This document shows, one piece after another, positions 1 through 6,153 of a stretch of DNA of 21,659 nt. The stretch's first letter is position 1, and every line of letters starts with the position of its first letter. This stretch comes from CANHEE01 sp043777755 (GTDB taxonomy: Bacteria > Bacteroidota > Bacteroidia > Chitinophagales > Saprospiraceae): assembly GCA_043777755.1 (NCBI GenBank), contig JAYWHK010000233.1, forward strand, positions 1 to 21,659, in the 5' to 3' direction. The notes beneath the pieces are model-generated. The model saw nothing but the letters and a program-made list of their open reading frames with translations, made no database searches and was not told the origin of the DNA. Both the position numbers and the translations under genes were made by a program.

Positions 1-72
1 TTAATGATGACAGCGGTTTATCAAAATTTTTCAGCATTTTTCTCTGAACCTTTCAATGCTAAAAAAGCGTAG
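1..72 (+). CDS. Possible C-terminal tail of an upstream gene (partial)
   Basis: The frame starting at base 1 is open from the window edge to a TAG at 70-72 and would encode a 23-residue tail ending FSEPFNAKKA. If real, it is the end of a plus-strand gene lying only 29 nt before the cas13b start, and the two could be co-transcribed, because no good TAnnTTTG promoter is visible in that gap. An open stretch this short can arise by chance, and the product cannot be identified. In type VI-B loci an accessory gene (csx27 or csx28) can sit beside cas13b, but nothing in this tail identifies it as either. Confidence 0.3.
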   Translation, partial: LMMTAVYQNFSAFFSEPFNAKKA

Positions 73-101
73 CAAATTTTTTAATCTCTAAAAAAATAAG
101 A

Positions 102-2693
102 ATGTATAACAACCAAAACAACAGAGGCAATCGTCAGAATGTCCAAAACACAAATCAAAACAGAACAAACAAGCCCATTTCAAAATTTGAACTTTTTACA
201 GGTGGTAAAACGCCTGCTTTTGCCTTGTTTTACAATCTGGCTCATGCAAGAGTCGCAGGTATTGTCTATCAATTGTTGGGTAATATTAGCGAAAAACACG
301 ATGAGGGAAAAATTCAGACTTTTTATGAAACTTGGCTTAAAAACCCAATAGACACAACAGGTAAAATATTTCCAAAACTTAGAGATTACCTTTGGAAAGG
401 CTATAATCAAAATAAAAATTCGGACGGTTATCTTATTGAAGAAAAAGATAAAAAGCTCATTATCAAAATGTTACGAACATTGTCGAATGTTCGTAATTTC
501 CACTCTCATATTTGGCACGACAATGCAGCAATTACGATTGATAATGAATTAAAGAAAACAATTGAAGCATTGCATCGTGATGCTTACCTTTCTTTTTTTA
601 AAGAAAATCCAAAAGAAGTAGAAAAACATGAAAAAGAATATACAATTACAGAGGAAACTTGTAAAAAAACAGAAAAGAAGATTATTGTATATGGCGAAAA
701 AATGTTTTTTTCGCAGCATGAAGGCAAGACTTTTTTCAAAAAAGATGGTCGTATTTTTTTCCTAAGTTTTTTCTTGACAAGCGGCGAAATATCCCGTTTT
801 TTGCAGCAATGCGACAACTACAAACGACAAGACACAAAGCAAGATAAGTTTTTGCACAAGGTTTTTCGTTTTTATACGCATCGTGATGGAGCAACTCGAC
901 AACATTATGGACAGACTGAAAATATGTTGCAACAAATGAGTGCCGACGAGAAAAAACAAGCACTGAATGGCAAACAAGCCTACAAACTCATTTCTTACCT
1001 CAATGATGTGCCGACCTACTGCCGTGACACAACATTGCAAGCACTTTACCTCAACGGAAGTCCGCTTGAAACAGCGCAAGATTATATTGATTTTTGTAAA
1101 AAATATGACCTTTTTCAAAGTCTTTTTACCATTAGTCCTTTGATAAAAACAAGAAAAAACGATGATGAAGATGAAGTAGAATATGAATCTAATCAGTTAA
1201 TAATCAGTGTTTTAAATAAAAAATACAGTCATAAAGAAGAAAAAGAAAATCAGCGGCTTCAAAAAGAAAAAACGCAAATGACACAGAGTGACCGAGAGGA
1301 ACAAGTCAGCGTTGTGCCTAATATTTTGCCTTTGAAAATGCCGCAAGATAAGCTAAATCATTACGAAAAATGTTTGGCTGATACTTCAACGATGCCTATT
1401 CATTTGTCAAAAAACACCTTGCATCGCTTAATTTTAGATGCGTTGCGTCGCAGTGACAAAGGCGAAAGTTGTCGCTCTATTTTGAGCAATTTCTTAGATG
1501 AACGCAAAGAATTTTATCGCTTTTGTTACGATAATGACTTCAAAGACAGTATTTTAGAATTGTATAAATTTGAAAAAGACAATGAATTTTACGATGTGTA
1601 TTATCGTTTCAAAATCCGAAACGAAGATTTGATGTACGGCATGGGAAAATGGCGAGAAGGCAAAACGTGGAAAGATGGTTTTGAAAATACCGTTTTGGAA
1701 ATGCCTATTGAAGTAGATTATTATGACTTTTACTACGAACAAGACGAAAAAATTAGAAAACAAGACAATTTTTTATTTTATTCAATTCGCTATCTCATTG
1801 ATTTTCAAGTAACTACGTGGTATTGGTTGGTCGAAAAATTTGAGATAGAAGAAGAAACACGTCTTGTAGAAGAATTTGGTAAAAAAGTGCCTAAAACCTT
1901 TATGGTCAATAAACGCAGGGTAAAATTTGTGCGACAAATTCCAGAAGGCTGGCGTTTGGCGATAGACCACGAAAATCACGCAATGATTGGTTTTTTTGCT
2001 GATGAAAATGGCGAAAATGAGCGTAGTAGCAAAGAAGCATCGCATAAATTTTCAGTAGGTCACAAGGCTATAAAAGCCTTGATGATGACACATTTTGATA
2101 AAAACAAGTCAATTAATGACTTTTTCAAGCCAATTATCGCTGATATTCAAACAATTACAAGTAAAAACCACAATGTATCATTACAGATTTTAAGTAAAAA
2201 TGAGTTGCCCGAATCATTCCAAATCGTTAGGGAAATGATGCCAAAAACGGACATAAATAAAGCAAAAAACGATGCTATAAAATTGTTGGATAGCAAAATA
2301 AAAACCTTGAATAGCATCATCAAAGGCGAAGGGGAAAGTAAACGTTGGCGACGTGCAGACAAAAACCGTTTTATCATGGATTGCTACACGTATTACGATT
2401 GGAATTATCCTAACAACAGCAAATTCAAGTTTTTACGCAAGAATGAATACAAAAACATGAGTGTTTATCATTACTGTTTGGATAGAAAAGAAAAGGGAAC
2501 TTGGCAGGCTCGAAATTTTGAATTTTTGATGGAAGGAATAAGGCAGCATATTCCTGATGCCATTTTAGATATGCTTCATGGGGCTAAGAGTTTTGAAATG
2601 TTATTCCAGAACGTAGCTGAAAATACACTGGATTTGTTTGAAACTTGGAAAAAACAGATTGCAGTTTTACCAAACAAGCCAAACAAATCTTGA
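102..2693 (+). CDS. cas13b: Cas13b-like type VI-B effector, N-terminal part (frame-broken)
   Basis: Cas13b is a crRNA-guided RNase that processes its own crRNA and, once bound to target RNA, cuts RNA with two HEPN domains. This 863-codon frame carries the N-terminal HEPN. The motif RNFHSH (R131, H136) is the RX4H catalytic pair and resembles the RNYxSH form of known Cas13b proteins. Residues about 45-60 (FALFYNLAHARVAG) match the conserved N-terminal helix of the family. The segment FFLSFFLTSGEI (about 221-232) matches the conserved LFFVSLFL-type segment. The frame stops at 2691-2693 while homology continues in the -1 frame (next entry). A one-base insertion at the A6 run would give 1,193 residues, with the second RX4H at about 1145-1150, which is normal Cas13b geometry. 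It lies directly upstream of a VI-B-type repeat array. It could be a pseudogene, a programmed frameshift, a real two-chain protein or a sequencing error. Confidence 0.88.
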   Translation: MYNNQNNRGNRQNVQNTNQNRTNKPISKFELFTGGKTPAFALFYNLAHARVAGIVYQLLGNISEKHDEGKIQTFYETWLKNPIDTTGKIFPKLRDYLWKGYNQNKNSDGYLIEEKDKKLIIKMLRTLSNVRNFHSHIWHDNAAITIDNELKKTIEALHRDAYLSFFKENPKEVEKHEKEYTITEETCKKTEKKIIVYGEKMFFSQHEGKTFFKKDGRIFFLSFFLTSGEISRFLQQCDNYKRQDTKQDKFLHKVFRFYTHRDGATRQHYGQTENMLQQMSADEKKQALNGKQAYKLISYLNDVPTYCRDTTLQALYLNGSPLETAQDYIDFCKKYDLFQSLFTISPLIKTRKNDDEDEVEYESNQLIISVLNKKYSHKEEKENQRLQKEKTQMTQSDREEQVSVVPNILPLKMPQDKLNHYEKCLADTSTMPIHLSKNTLHRLILDALRRSDKGESCRSILSNFLDERKEFYRFCYDNDFKDSILELYKFEKDNEFYDVYYRFKIRNEDLMYGMGKWREGKTWKDGFENTVLEMPIEVDYYDFYYEQDEKIRKQDNFLFYSIRYLIDFQVTTWYWLVEKFEIEEETRLVEEFGKKVPKTFMVNKRRVKFVRQIPEGWRLAIDHENHAMIGFFADENGENERSSKEASHKFSVGHKAIKALMMTHFDKNKSINDFFKPIIADIQTITSKNHNVSLQILSKNELPESFQIVREMMPKTDINKAKNDAIKLLDSKIKTLNSIIKGEGESKRWRRADKNRFIMDCYTYYDWNYPNNSKFKFLRKNEYKNMSVYHYCLDRKEKGTWQARNFEFLMEGIRQHIPDAILDMLHGAKSFEMLFQNVAENTLDLFETWKKQIAVLPNKPNKS
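2642..2691 (+). other. Frameshift window inside cas13b
   Basis: The two cas13b frames are both open only between 2642 and 2690, so the -1 shift must occur here. The longest homopolymer is A6 at 2649-2654, read in frame as AAA AAA C. One extra A would join WKK to TDCSFTKQAKQ and on into the second frame. A shorter A3 run at 2685-2687 is the other simple site and would give NKPNKILTNIG. AAAAAAC has the composition of a bacterial slippery heptamer but is one base out of the standard A_AAA_AAC phase. The sequence does not decide between mutation, slippage and base-calling error. Confidence 0.7.
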
Positions 2694-3682
2694 CGAATAT
2701 AGGCATCAATTTCGACGAAAATAAGCCAAAACTCAGCGCAACAATTCCCTTTGCGATACACCCGATGTTGGTCATTCGCTATTTTTACAATAAAGATTAT
2801 GAGAAAAAAATAATAAAAATTGAGAACGATGAAAATAACAATACTTATTCTGAGTTCAGCCTTGGGCGTAGATTTAAAGAAGGGCATCAACCTTTGGCTG
2901 AAAAGCTAATTCAAAACCATTATGATGCAACAAATTATTTGCAACATCTTGAAAATGAACACGTTAGTACAAATGCAATCCGTAGAAAAATAAAAGGCGA
3001 AGCGGAAAACTGCAACACACAAGATTTGATTTTGGCAAAAATGGCTGACCATTATTTGACTGAAAGCAACGATACGTATAAAGCATTTTTGAAAGAACTT
3101 TCAAAAGGCGCAGAGTGGCAAGCGCAAAGTATGCGAAAAACAATCGTGAAATATGAAATTTCGCATAGCACTTATGGTAAAGTAGAATTTAGCATCCGCT
3201 TTCATCAATTGGACGATTATCTTTTAGTGGAAAGCAAAGAAGTAATCAAAAAGGCAATTGCACAAGTTCTAAAACGACATCTCGAACTACCGAATAGCCG
3301 AATCAACAACATCACAAAATCAAGCGAAGGCTATCAAGTGCCTTACGAAGAAGTGTTTAAGGAAATACAGCGGGTCTATAACGATGCGCTCGATTGGGCA
3401 AATTACCTCCTCGAATGGGAGCGCACTGTTATCAAACGTAAGCAAGATTGGAACGAAACTTACATTGATTTCCTAAGAGTTTGTAAAGAAGCGCAACTTG
3501 ATGAAGTAAAAACAGCGTTTTTGAATAACTTGCGTAAAAATATTTTTCATGCCAAAATCCCAACGGAATACGCTTATTGGGAACTTCGCCGCAGCGAAAA
3601 ATACGATTGGTTACGGAAATTAGTACGATTTGGATTTGTAAGGGAACAAAAATCTAAAAATGTTAATTACAAAAAATCATAA
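2645..3682 (+). CDS. cas13b: Cas13b-like effector, C-terminal part with second HEPN motif
   Basis: This frame overlaps the end of the preceding one by 49 nt, in the -1 phase. It is open from 2642 (a TGA at 2639-2641 closes it upstream) and has only a TTG as first possible start, with no convincing ribosome binding site, so it is more likely a continuation than an independent gene. It supplies the missing C-terminal third of Cas13b. The segment LRKNIFHAKIP near the end contains R297-x4-H302 and corresponds to the VRNAFSHNxYP segment of known Cas13b proteins. SATIPFAIHPMLVIRYF (about 35-51) resembles the mid-protein NLPRGIFTQPIREWF-type segment. Both HEPN catalytic pairs are intact, so the protein would look functional if the frame were restored. 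The stop at 3680-3682 is followed by an AT-rich leader and the CRISPR array in the same orientation. Confidence 0.85.
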   Translation: MEKTDCSFTKQAKQILTNIGINFDENKPKLSATIPFAIHPMLVIRYFYNKDYEKKIIKIENDENNNTYSEFSLGRRFKEGHQPLAEKLIQNHYDATNYLQHLENEHVSTNAIRRKIKGEAENCNTQDLILAKMADHYLTESNDTYKAFLKELSKGAEWQAQSMRKTIVKYEISHSTYGKVEFSIRFHQLDDYLLVESKEVIKKAIAQVLKRHLELPNSRINNITKSSEGYQVPYEEVFKEIQRVYNDALDWANYLLEWERTVIKRKQDWNETYIDFLRVCKEAQLDEVKTAFLNNLRKNIFHAKIPTEYAYWELRRSEKYDWLRKLVRFGFVREQKSKNVNYKKS

Positions 3683-3913
3683 TACCACAATGATTTTACA
3701 TAAAAATACTTCATAACTATCTGATTATCAGTACCTATTTTTAACGCTCCATTTTTTTAGCATCAATAAAAATGTTAAAAAATAGCAAAAATCAACTAAA
3801 ACATACAAAATATTAAGATTTTATTCACTAAAATTAACAAAATGATAATTTTTTTAACGCTCCAAAAATCAATACAAATCATTGACGATCAAGCCATTAA
3901 ACGAAAATATGCA
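3683..3913 (+). promoter_or_regulatory. AT-rich leader between cas13b and the array
   Basis: This 231-nt non-coding stretch lies between the cas13b stop and the first repeat, at the end opposite the diverged terminal repeat, which fits a CRISPR leader. The 14-mer TTTTTAACGCTCCA occurs twice, at 3738-3751 and 3851-3864, exactly 113 nt apart; each copy is embedded in A/T runs. No clean TAnnTTTG promoter was found. The repeated 14-mer may be a protein site, a duplicated leader element or a relic of an older insertion. Confidence 0.45.
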
Positions 3914-4224
3914 GTCGTTGAGGTATCTATTTTGAGATAAGGACTACGACTTTTCAGCATAATGCTTGTCAGGATCCTTACTAGCTTGTCGTTGAGGTAT
4001 CTATTTTGAGATAAGGACTACGACTTAATTTGTGCTTTCGTGCAGTACGCTAAAGCAGTCGTTGAGGTATCTATTTTGAGATAAGGACTACGACAAAAGG
4101 GTACTATCCACTTATGCATAGTGAATAGTATTAGTCGTTGAGGTATCTATTTTGAGATAAGGACTACGACCACAAGAATTACAAGAAGTTGGCGAGGCAT
4201 CTATTTTGAGATGAAGTTTCCAAC
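3914..4224 (+). CRISPR. Type VI-B-like CRISPR array, 4 identical repeats plus 1 diverged
   Basis: Four identical 37-nt repeats start at 3914, 3988, 4058 and 4134, and a diverged 37-nt copy spans 4188-4224. Each repeat has outer arms GTCGT and ACGAC (5 bp) and an inner hairpin TATCT-ATTTTG-AGATA. This is the layout of known Cas13b repeats, which begin GTTG, end CAAC and carry a central TTTTG-type loop. The inter-repeat segments are 37, 33 and 39 nt (3951-3987, 4025-4057, 4095-4133), longer and less even than the roughly 30 nt usual for VI-B; the gap before the diverged copy is only 17 nt. In VI-B crRNAs the spacer lies 5' of the repeat. All three inter-repeat segments are strongly self-complementary (see findings), so they may not be ordinary captured spacers. 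Confidence 0.9.
4188..4224 (+). repeat. Diverged terminal repeat with compensated stem changes
   Basis: Aligned without gaps to the 37-nt repeat, this copy differs at ten positions. Six of these form three base-pair swaps: position 3/35 C-G to T-A, 5/33 T-A to G-C, and 11/26 T-A to C-G. The outer stem becomes GTTGG/CCAAC and the inner hairpin CATCT-ATTTTG-AGATG, both fully paired. The remaining differences (positions 6, 28, 30, 31) fall in the unpaired internal loop. The folded shape is therefore kept, unlike a randomly decaying end repeat. Confidence 0.85.
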
Positions 4225-4226
4225 AT

Positions 4227-4248
4227 GGGCAACCGTAAAGGATTGCCC
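4227..4248. repeat. Short hairpin sharing arms with the solo repeat at 4628-4666
   Basis: GGGCAACC and GGATTGCCC flank a GTAAA loop. They pair over six terminal base pairs, one C/A mismatch and a C-G pair. The words GGCAACCG (4228-4235) and AGGATTGC (4239-4246) recur at the two ends of the repeat-like element at 4628-4666. It starts two bases after the diverged repeat and has no T-run, so it is not a standard terminator. Confidence 0.6.
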
Positions 4249-4251
4249 TTG

Positions 4252-4303
4252 CTACAACAATCCGTAGCGTTGGCATTAATGCCAACGCTACGGATTGTTG
4301 TAG
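4252..4303. repeat. 52-nt perfect palindrome
   Basis: Bases 4252-4277 are the exact reverse complement of 4278-4303: 26-bp arms with no loop, centred on CATTAATG. The left arm begins CTACAACAATCC. There is no following T-run, so a simple Rho-independent terminator is unlikely. A small palindromic intergenic repeat, a cruciform-forming site or a barrier to read-through from the array are all possible. Confidence 0.85.
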
Positions 4304-4351
4304 TGCAAAATCCTACGAGTTTCTGCGCTCATAGAATTTTTTGTTTGCTAT

Positions 4352-4382
4352 TTTGAAAAATGAGAAAAAAAATATATCTTTG
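4352..4382 (+). promoter_or_regulatory. Bacteroidota-type promoter for the 71-residue gene
   Basis: TTTG at 4352-4355 and TATCTTTG at 4375-4382 are separated by 19 nt, a good match to the Bacteroidota consensus (TTTG or TTG at -33, TAnnTTTG at -7). Transcription would start about 35 nt before the ATG at 4425, so the small gene has its own promoter independent of the CRISPR array. Confidence 0.7.
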
Positions 4383-4424
4383 CAAAGGTTTACATACATA
4401 TAAACATACTAAAAAACAATATCT

Positions 4425-4640
4425 ATGATTGACATAGAAATAGACAAACTCACCAATTCTATTGAAAATGCTATTTCGGGCGATGCCATTTTAATAAAAG
4501 AACCTAACCATATTGATTTTTATGTAATTAATGAATCAATATCAATACAAGAAAGAGCGCTTCTCCTTGCAGCAATTGCAAATCAAAAATCTAAGAATAA
4601 AAAAATAAAAAAACAAGAAACAAATGTGGCAACCGCATAG
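4425..4640 (+). CDS. Small hypothetical protein, 71 aa, next to the CRISPR array
   Basis: The frame starts at an ATG downstream of a good promoter and ends at TAG 4638-4640, which lies inside a CRISPR-repeat-like hairpin. The N-terminus (IEIDKLTNSIENAISGD) resembles the opening of small uncharacterised proteins I recall from Bacteroidota; no function is known to me. Residues about 44-52 (RALLLAAIA) form a short hydrophobic stretch too short for a clear membrane span, followed by a lysine-rich tail (KSKNKKIKKQ). It is not recognisable as Csx27 or Csx28: it is far shorter and lacks multiple membrane helices or an RX4-6H motif. It could be a truncated gene, a small antitoxin-like protein or an accessory of the Cas13b locus. 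Confidence 0.6.
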   Translation: MIDIEIDKLTNSIENAISGDAILIKEPNHIDFYVINESISIQERALLLAAIANQKSKNKKIKKQETNVATA

Positions 4641-4666
4641 CGTATCTATTTTGAGATGAGGATTGC
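4628..4666 (+). repeat. Solo CRISPR-repeat-like hairpin over the stop codon of the small gene
   Basis: The core TATCTATTTTGAGAT (4643-4657) is identical to the core of the array repeats. With G4658 it forms the same inner hairpin, closed by a T-G wobble. The outer arms are new: GCAACC (4629-4634) pairs with GATTGC (4661-4666) apart from one C/A mismatch. The element begins within the last codons of the 71-residue gene. The transcript would therefore end in a Cas13b-repeat-like fold, which Cas13b might bind or cut, or which may serve as a 3' end. Confidence 0.75.
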
Positions 4667-4783
4667 AAAACGCATCACAAAGCGTAAATTTTTAAAAAAT
4701 TTATTTTTTCGTGGAATAAAAGGTATGAAATTTGTAACATTTTCTTTGAAAAATTGTAAAATTGTCAAGTAATTTGTAACAAC

Positions 4784-4816
4784 ATCAATATTTTGTAAAA
4801 AATAGAAAATATTGAT
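4784..4816. repeat. Inverted repeat upstream of the aminotransferase
   Basis: ATCAATATTTT (4784-4794) and AAAATATTGAT (4806-4816) are perfect 11-bp arms around an 11-nt loop, ending 18 nt before the ATG at 4835. A loose promoter match precedes it (TTTG 4745-4748, TAATTTG 4770-4776, 21-nt gap). If that promoter is used, the hairpin would lie in the mRNA leader and could affect translation, or it may be an operator for a dimeric repressor. Confidence 0.45.
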
Positions 4817-4834
4817 TTTTCAACGTAAATGTAA

Positions 4835-6025
4835 ATGTTAAAAATATCTCAGAGAGGACAGTCGGTTAGTGCTTCGCCAATACGAAAATTGGTCAAATAT
4901 GCAGACGTAGCAAAAGCAAATGGCGTAAAAGTATATCATTTGAATATTGGTCAGCCAGATATTTTGACACCAAAAGAAGCCATTAAAAAAGTACAAAATA
5001 CTGATATTCAGATAGTTGCTTACACTCCTTCTAACGGATTGGCTTCTTACCGACAGGCACTGCCTCGCTATTACCAAAAATTTAATTTGACGATTGCGCC
5101 CGACGAAATCATTGTGACAAGTGGTGCGTCCGAAGGTGTGTTTTTAACCTTTTTGGCTTGTTTGGACGAAGGCGATGAGGTGATTGTTCCCGAGCCTTTT
5201 TATGCCAATTACAAGGGTTTTGCGGAAATGGCAAACGTAAAAATTGTTCCGATTACCTCTACGATTGACAATGGTTTTGCTTTGCCAGAGTTGGCTGATT
5301 TTGAAAATGCCATTTCTCCCAAAACAAAAGCCATTCTTTTGTGCAATCCCAACAACCCAACAGGCTGCGTTTATGACGAAAAAGCGATGCGTGATTTGGT
5401 GGATTTGGTCAAAAAAAATGGCTTGTATTTGATGGTGGACGAGGTTTATCGTGAATTTGTATATGAAGACAAAACGTTTTTTTCTGCCTTGGCTTTGACA
5501 GAAATTGAGGAAAATGTCATTGTTTTTGACAGTATTTCCAAGCGTTACAGCAGTTGTGGTGCAAGAATTGGGGCGATTGTTTCTAAAAACAAGCCTTTGA
5601 TGGAAACGATTATCAAATATGCTGAATTGCGTTTGAGTACGCCGACTTTTGGACAAATTTTGGCAGAAGCGTTGATTGATACACCAGAAAGTTATATGGA
5701 AGAAGTAAAAGAAAAGTATATTATTCGTAGAAATATTCTTTTTGAACGACTTTCTGCCATGAAAAATGTCAAATGTTATTTGCCGCAAGGTGCTTTTTAT
5801 ATTTTTGCAGAACTGCCAATTGAAGACAGCGACCATTTTTGCCAATGGCTTTTGGAGGATTTTAGGCATGAAAACGCTACGGTTATGTTAGCTCCCGCAA
5901 CGGGATTTTACGCCAACAGAGCGTTAGGTAAAAAACAAGTTCGCATCGCTTATGTCTTAAATATCAATGATTTAAATAAGGCAATGGATTGTTTGGAGGC
6001 TGCGTTGGAGGTTTATAAGTCGTAA
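4835..6025 (+). CDS. PLP-dependent aminotransferase, class I/II (aspartate aminotransferase-like)
   Basis: This 396-residue protein has the usual length of fold-type I aminotransferases. Such enzymes move an amino group from an amino acid to a 2-oxo acid through a pyridoxal-phosphate Schiff base in the cytoplasm. Visible signatures in order are NIGQPDI near residue 40, VTSGASEG near 92, NPNNPTG near 171 (PLP and substrate pocket), MVDEVYREF near 200, and SISKRYSSCGARIG, whose K236 is the expected PLP lysine. RIAYV near the C-terminus holds the arginine expected to bind the substrate alpha-carboxylate. The exact substrate (aspartate, aromatic or other) cannot be told. No operon partner is seen; it lies alone between the CRISPR region and a repeat-rich gap. 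The stop codon falls inside the first of two 18-nt direct repeats. Confidence 0.9.
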   Translation: MLKISQRGQSVSASPIRKLVKYADVAKANGVKVYHLNIGQPDILTPKEAIKKVQNTDIQIVAYTPSNGLASYRQALPRYYQKFNLTIAPDEIIVTSGASEGVFLTFLACLDEGDEVIVPEPFYANYKGFAEMANVKIVPITSTIDNGFALPELADFENAISPKTKAILLCNPNNPTGCVYDEKAMRDLVDLVKKNGLYLMVDEVYREFVYEDKTFFSALALTEIEENVIVFDSISKRYSSCGARIGAIVSKNKPLMETIIKYAELRLSTPTFGQILAEALIDTPESYMEEVKEKYIIRRNILFERLSAMKNVKCYLPQGAFYIFAELPIEDSDHFCQWLLEDFRHENATVMLAPATGFYANRALGKKQVRIAYVLNINDLNKAMDCLEAALEVYKS

Positions 6026-6054
6026 GTCGATAATGAGTTTATAAGTCGTAAGTC
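6011..6054 (+). repeat. Two 18-nt direct repeats over the aminotransferase stop
   Basis: GTTTATAAGTCGTAAGTC occurs at 6011-6028 and again at 6037-6054. The first copy contains the last codons and stop of the aminotransferase. The AAGTCGTAAG word recurs at 20253-20262, so it belongs to a short dispersed family. Confidence 0.7.
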
Positions 6055-6153
6055 TTTTAACTTAGGCTGTCCAAAACGCCCATAAAAGTGTTACCAATTT
6101 TTTAATTAAAAAATAGATTTTATTTAAATCAGAAAATATTTTTTCAACTTTTG

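Noticed and set aside
2649..2655. Classical -1 slippery heptamer A_AAA_AAC in cas13b
   Set aside because: The seven bases are present, but the reading frame is AAA AAA C, one base out of the phase needed for the standard tandem slip; slippage remains possible but not by the textbook site.
4095..4133. Self-targeting of spacer 3 to the purM 3' region near 20290
   Set aside because: Only a ten-base word (CTATTCACTA) matches, which is expected by chance in a window this long.
3914..4224. Integron-like attC array
   Set aside because: The units are hairpins in tandem, but they lack attC core sites and carry no cassettes; identity and layout fit Cas13b repeats much better.
5144..5869. 241-codon minus-strand frame inside the aminotransferase
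   Set aside because: It is antisense to a well-supported gene, has no family features and reflects the low stop frequency opposite the coding frame.
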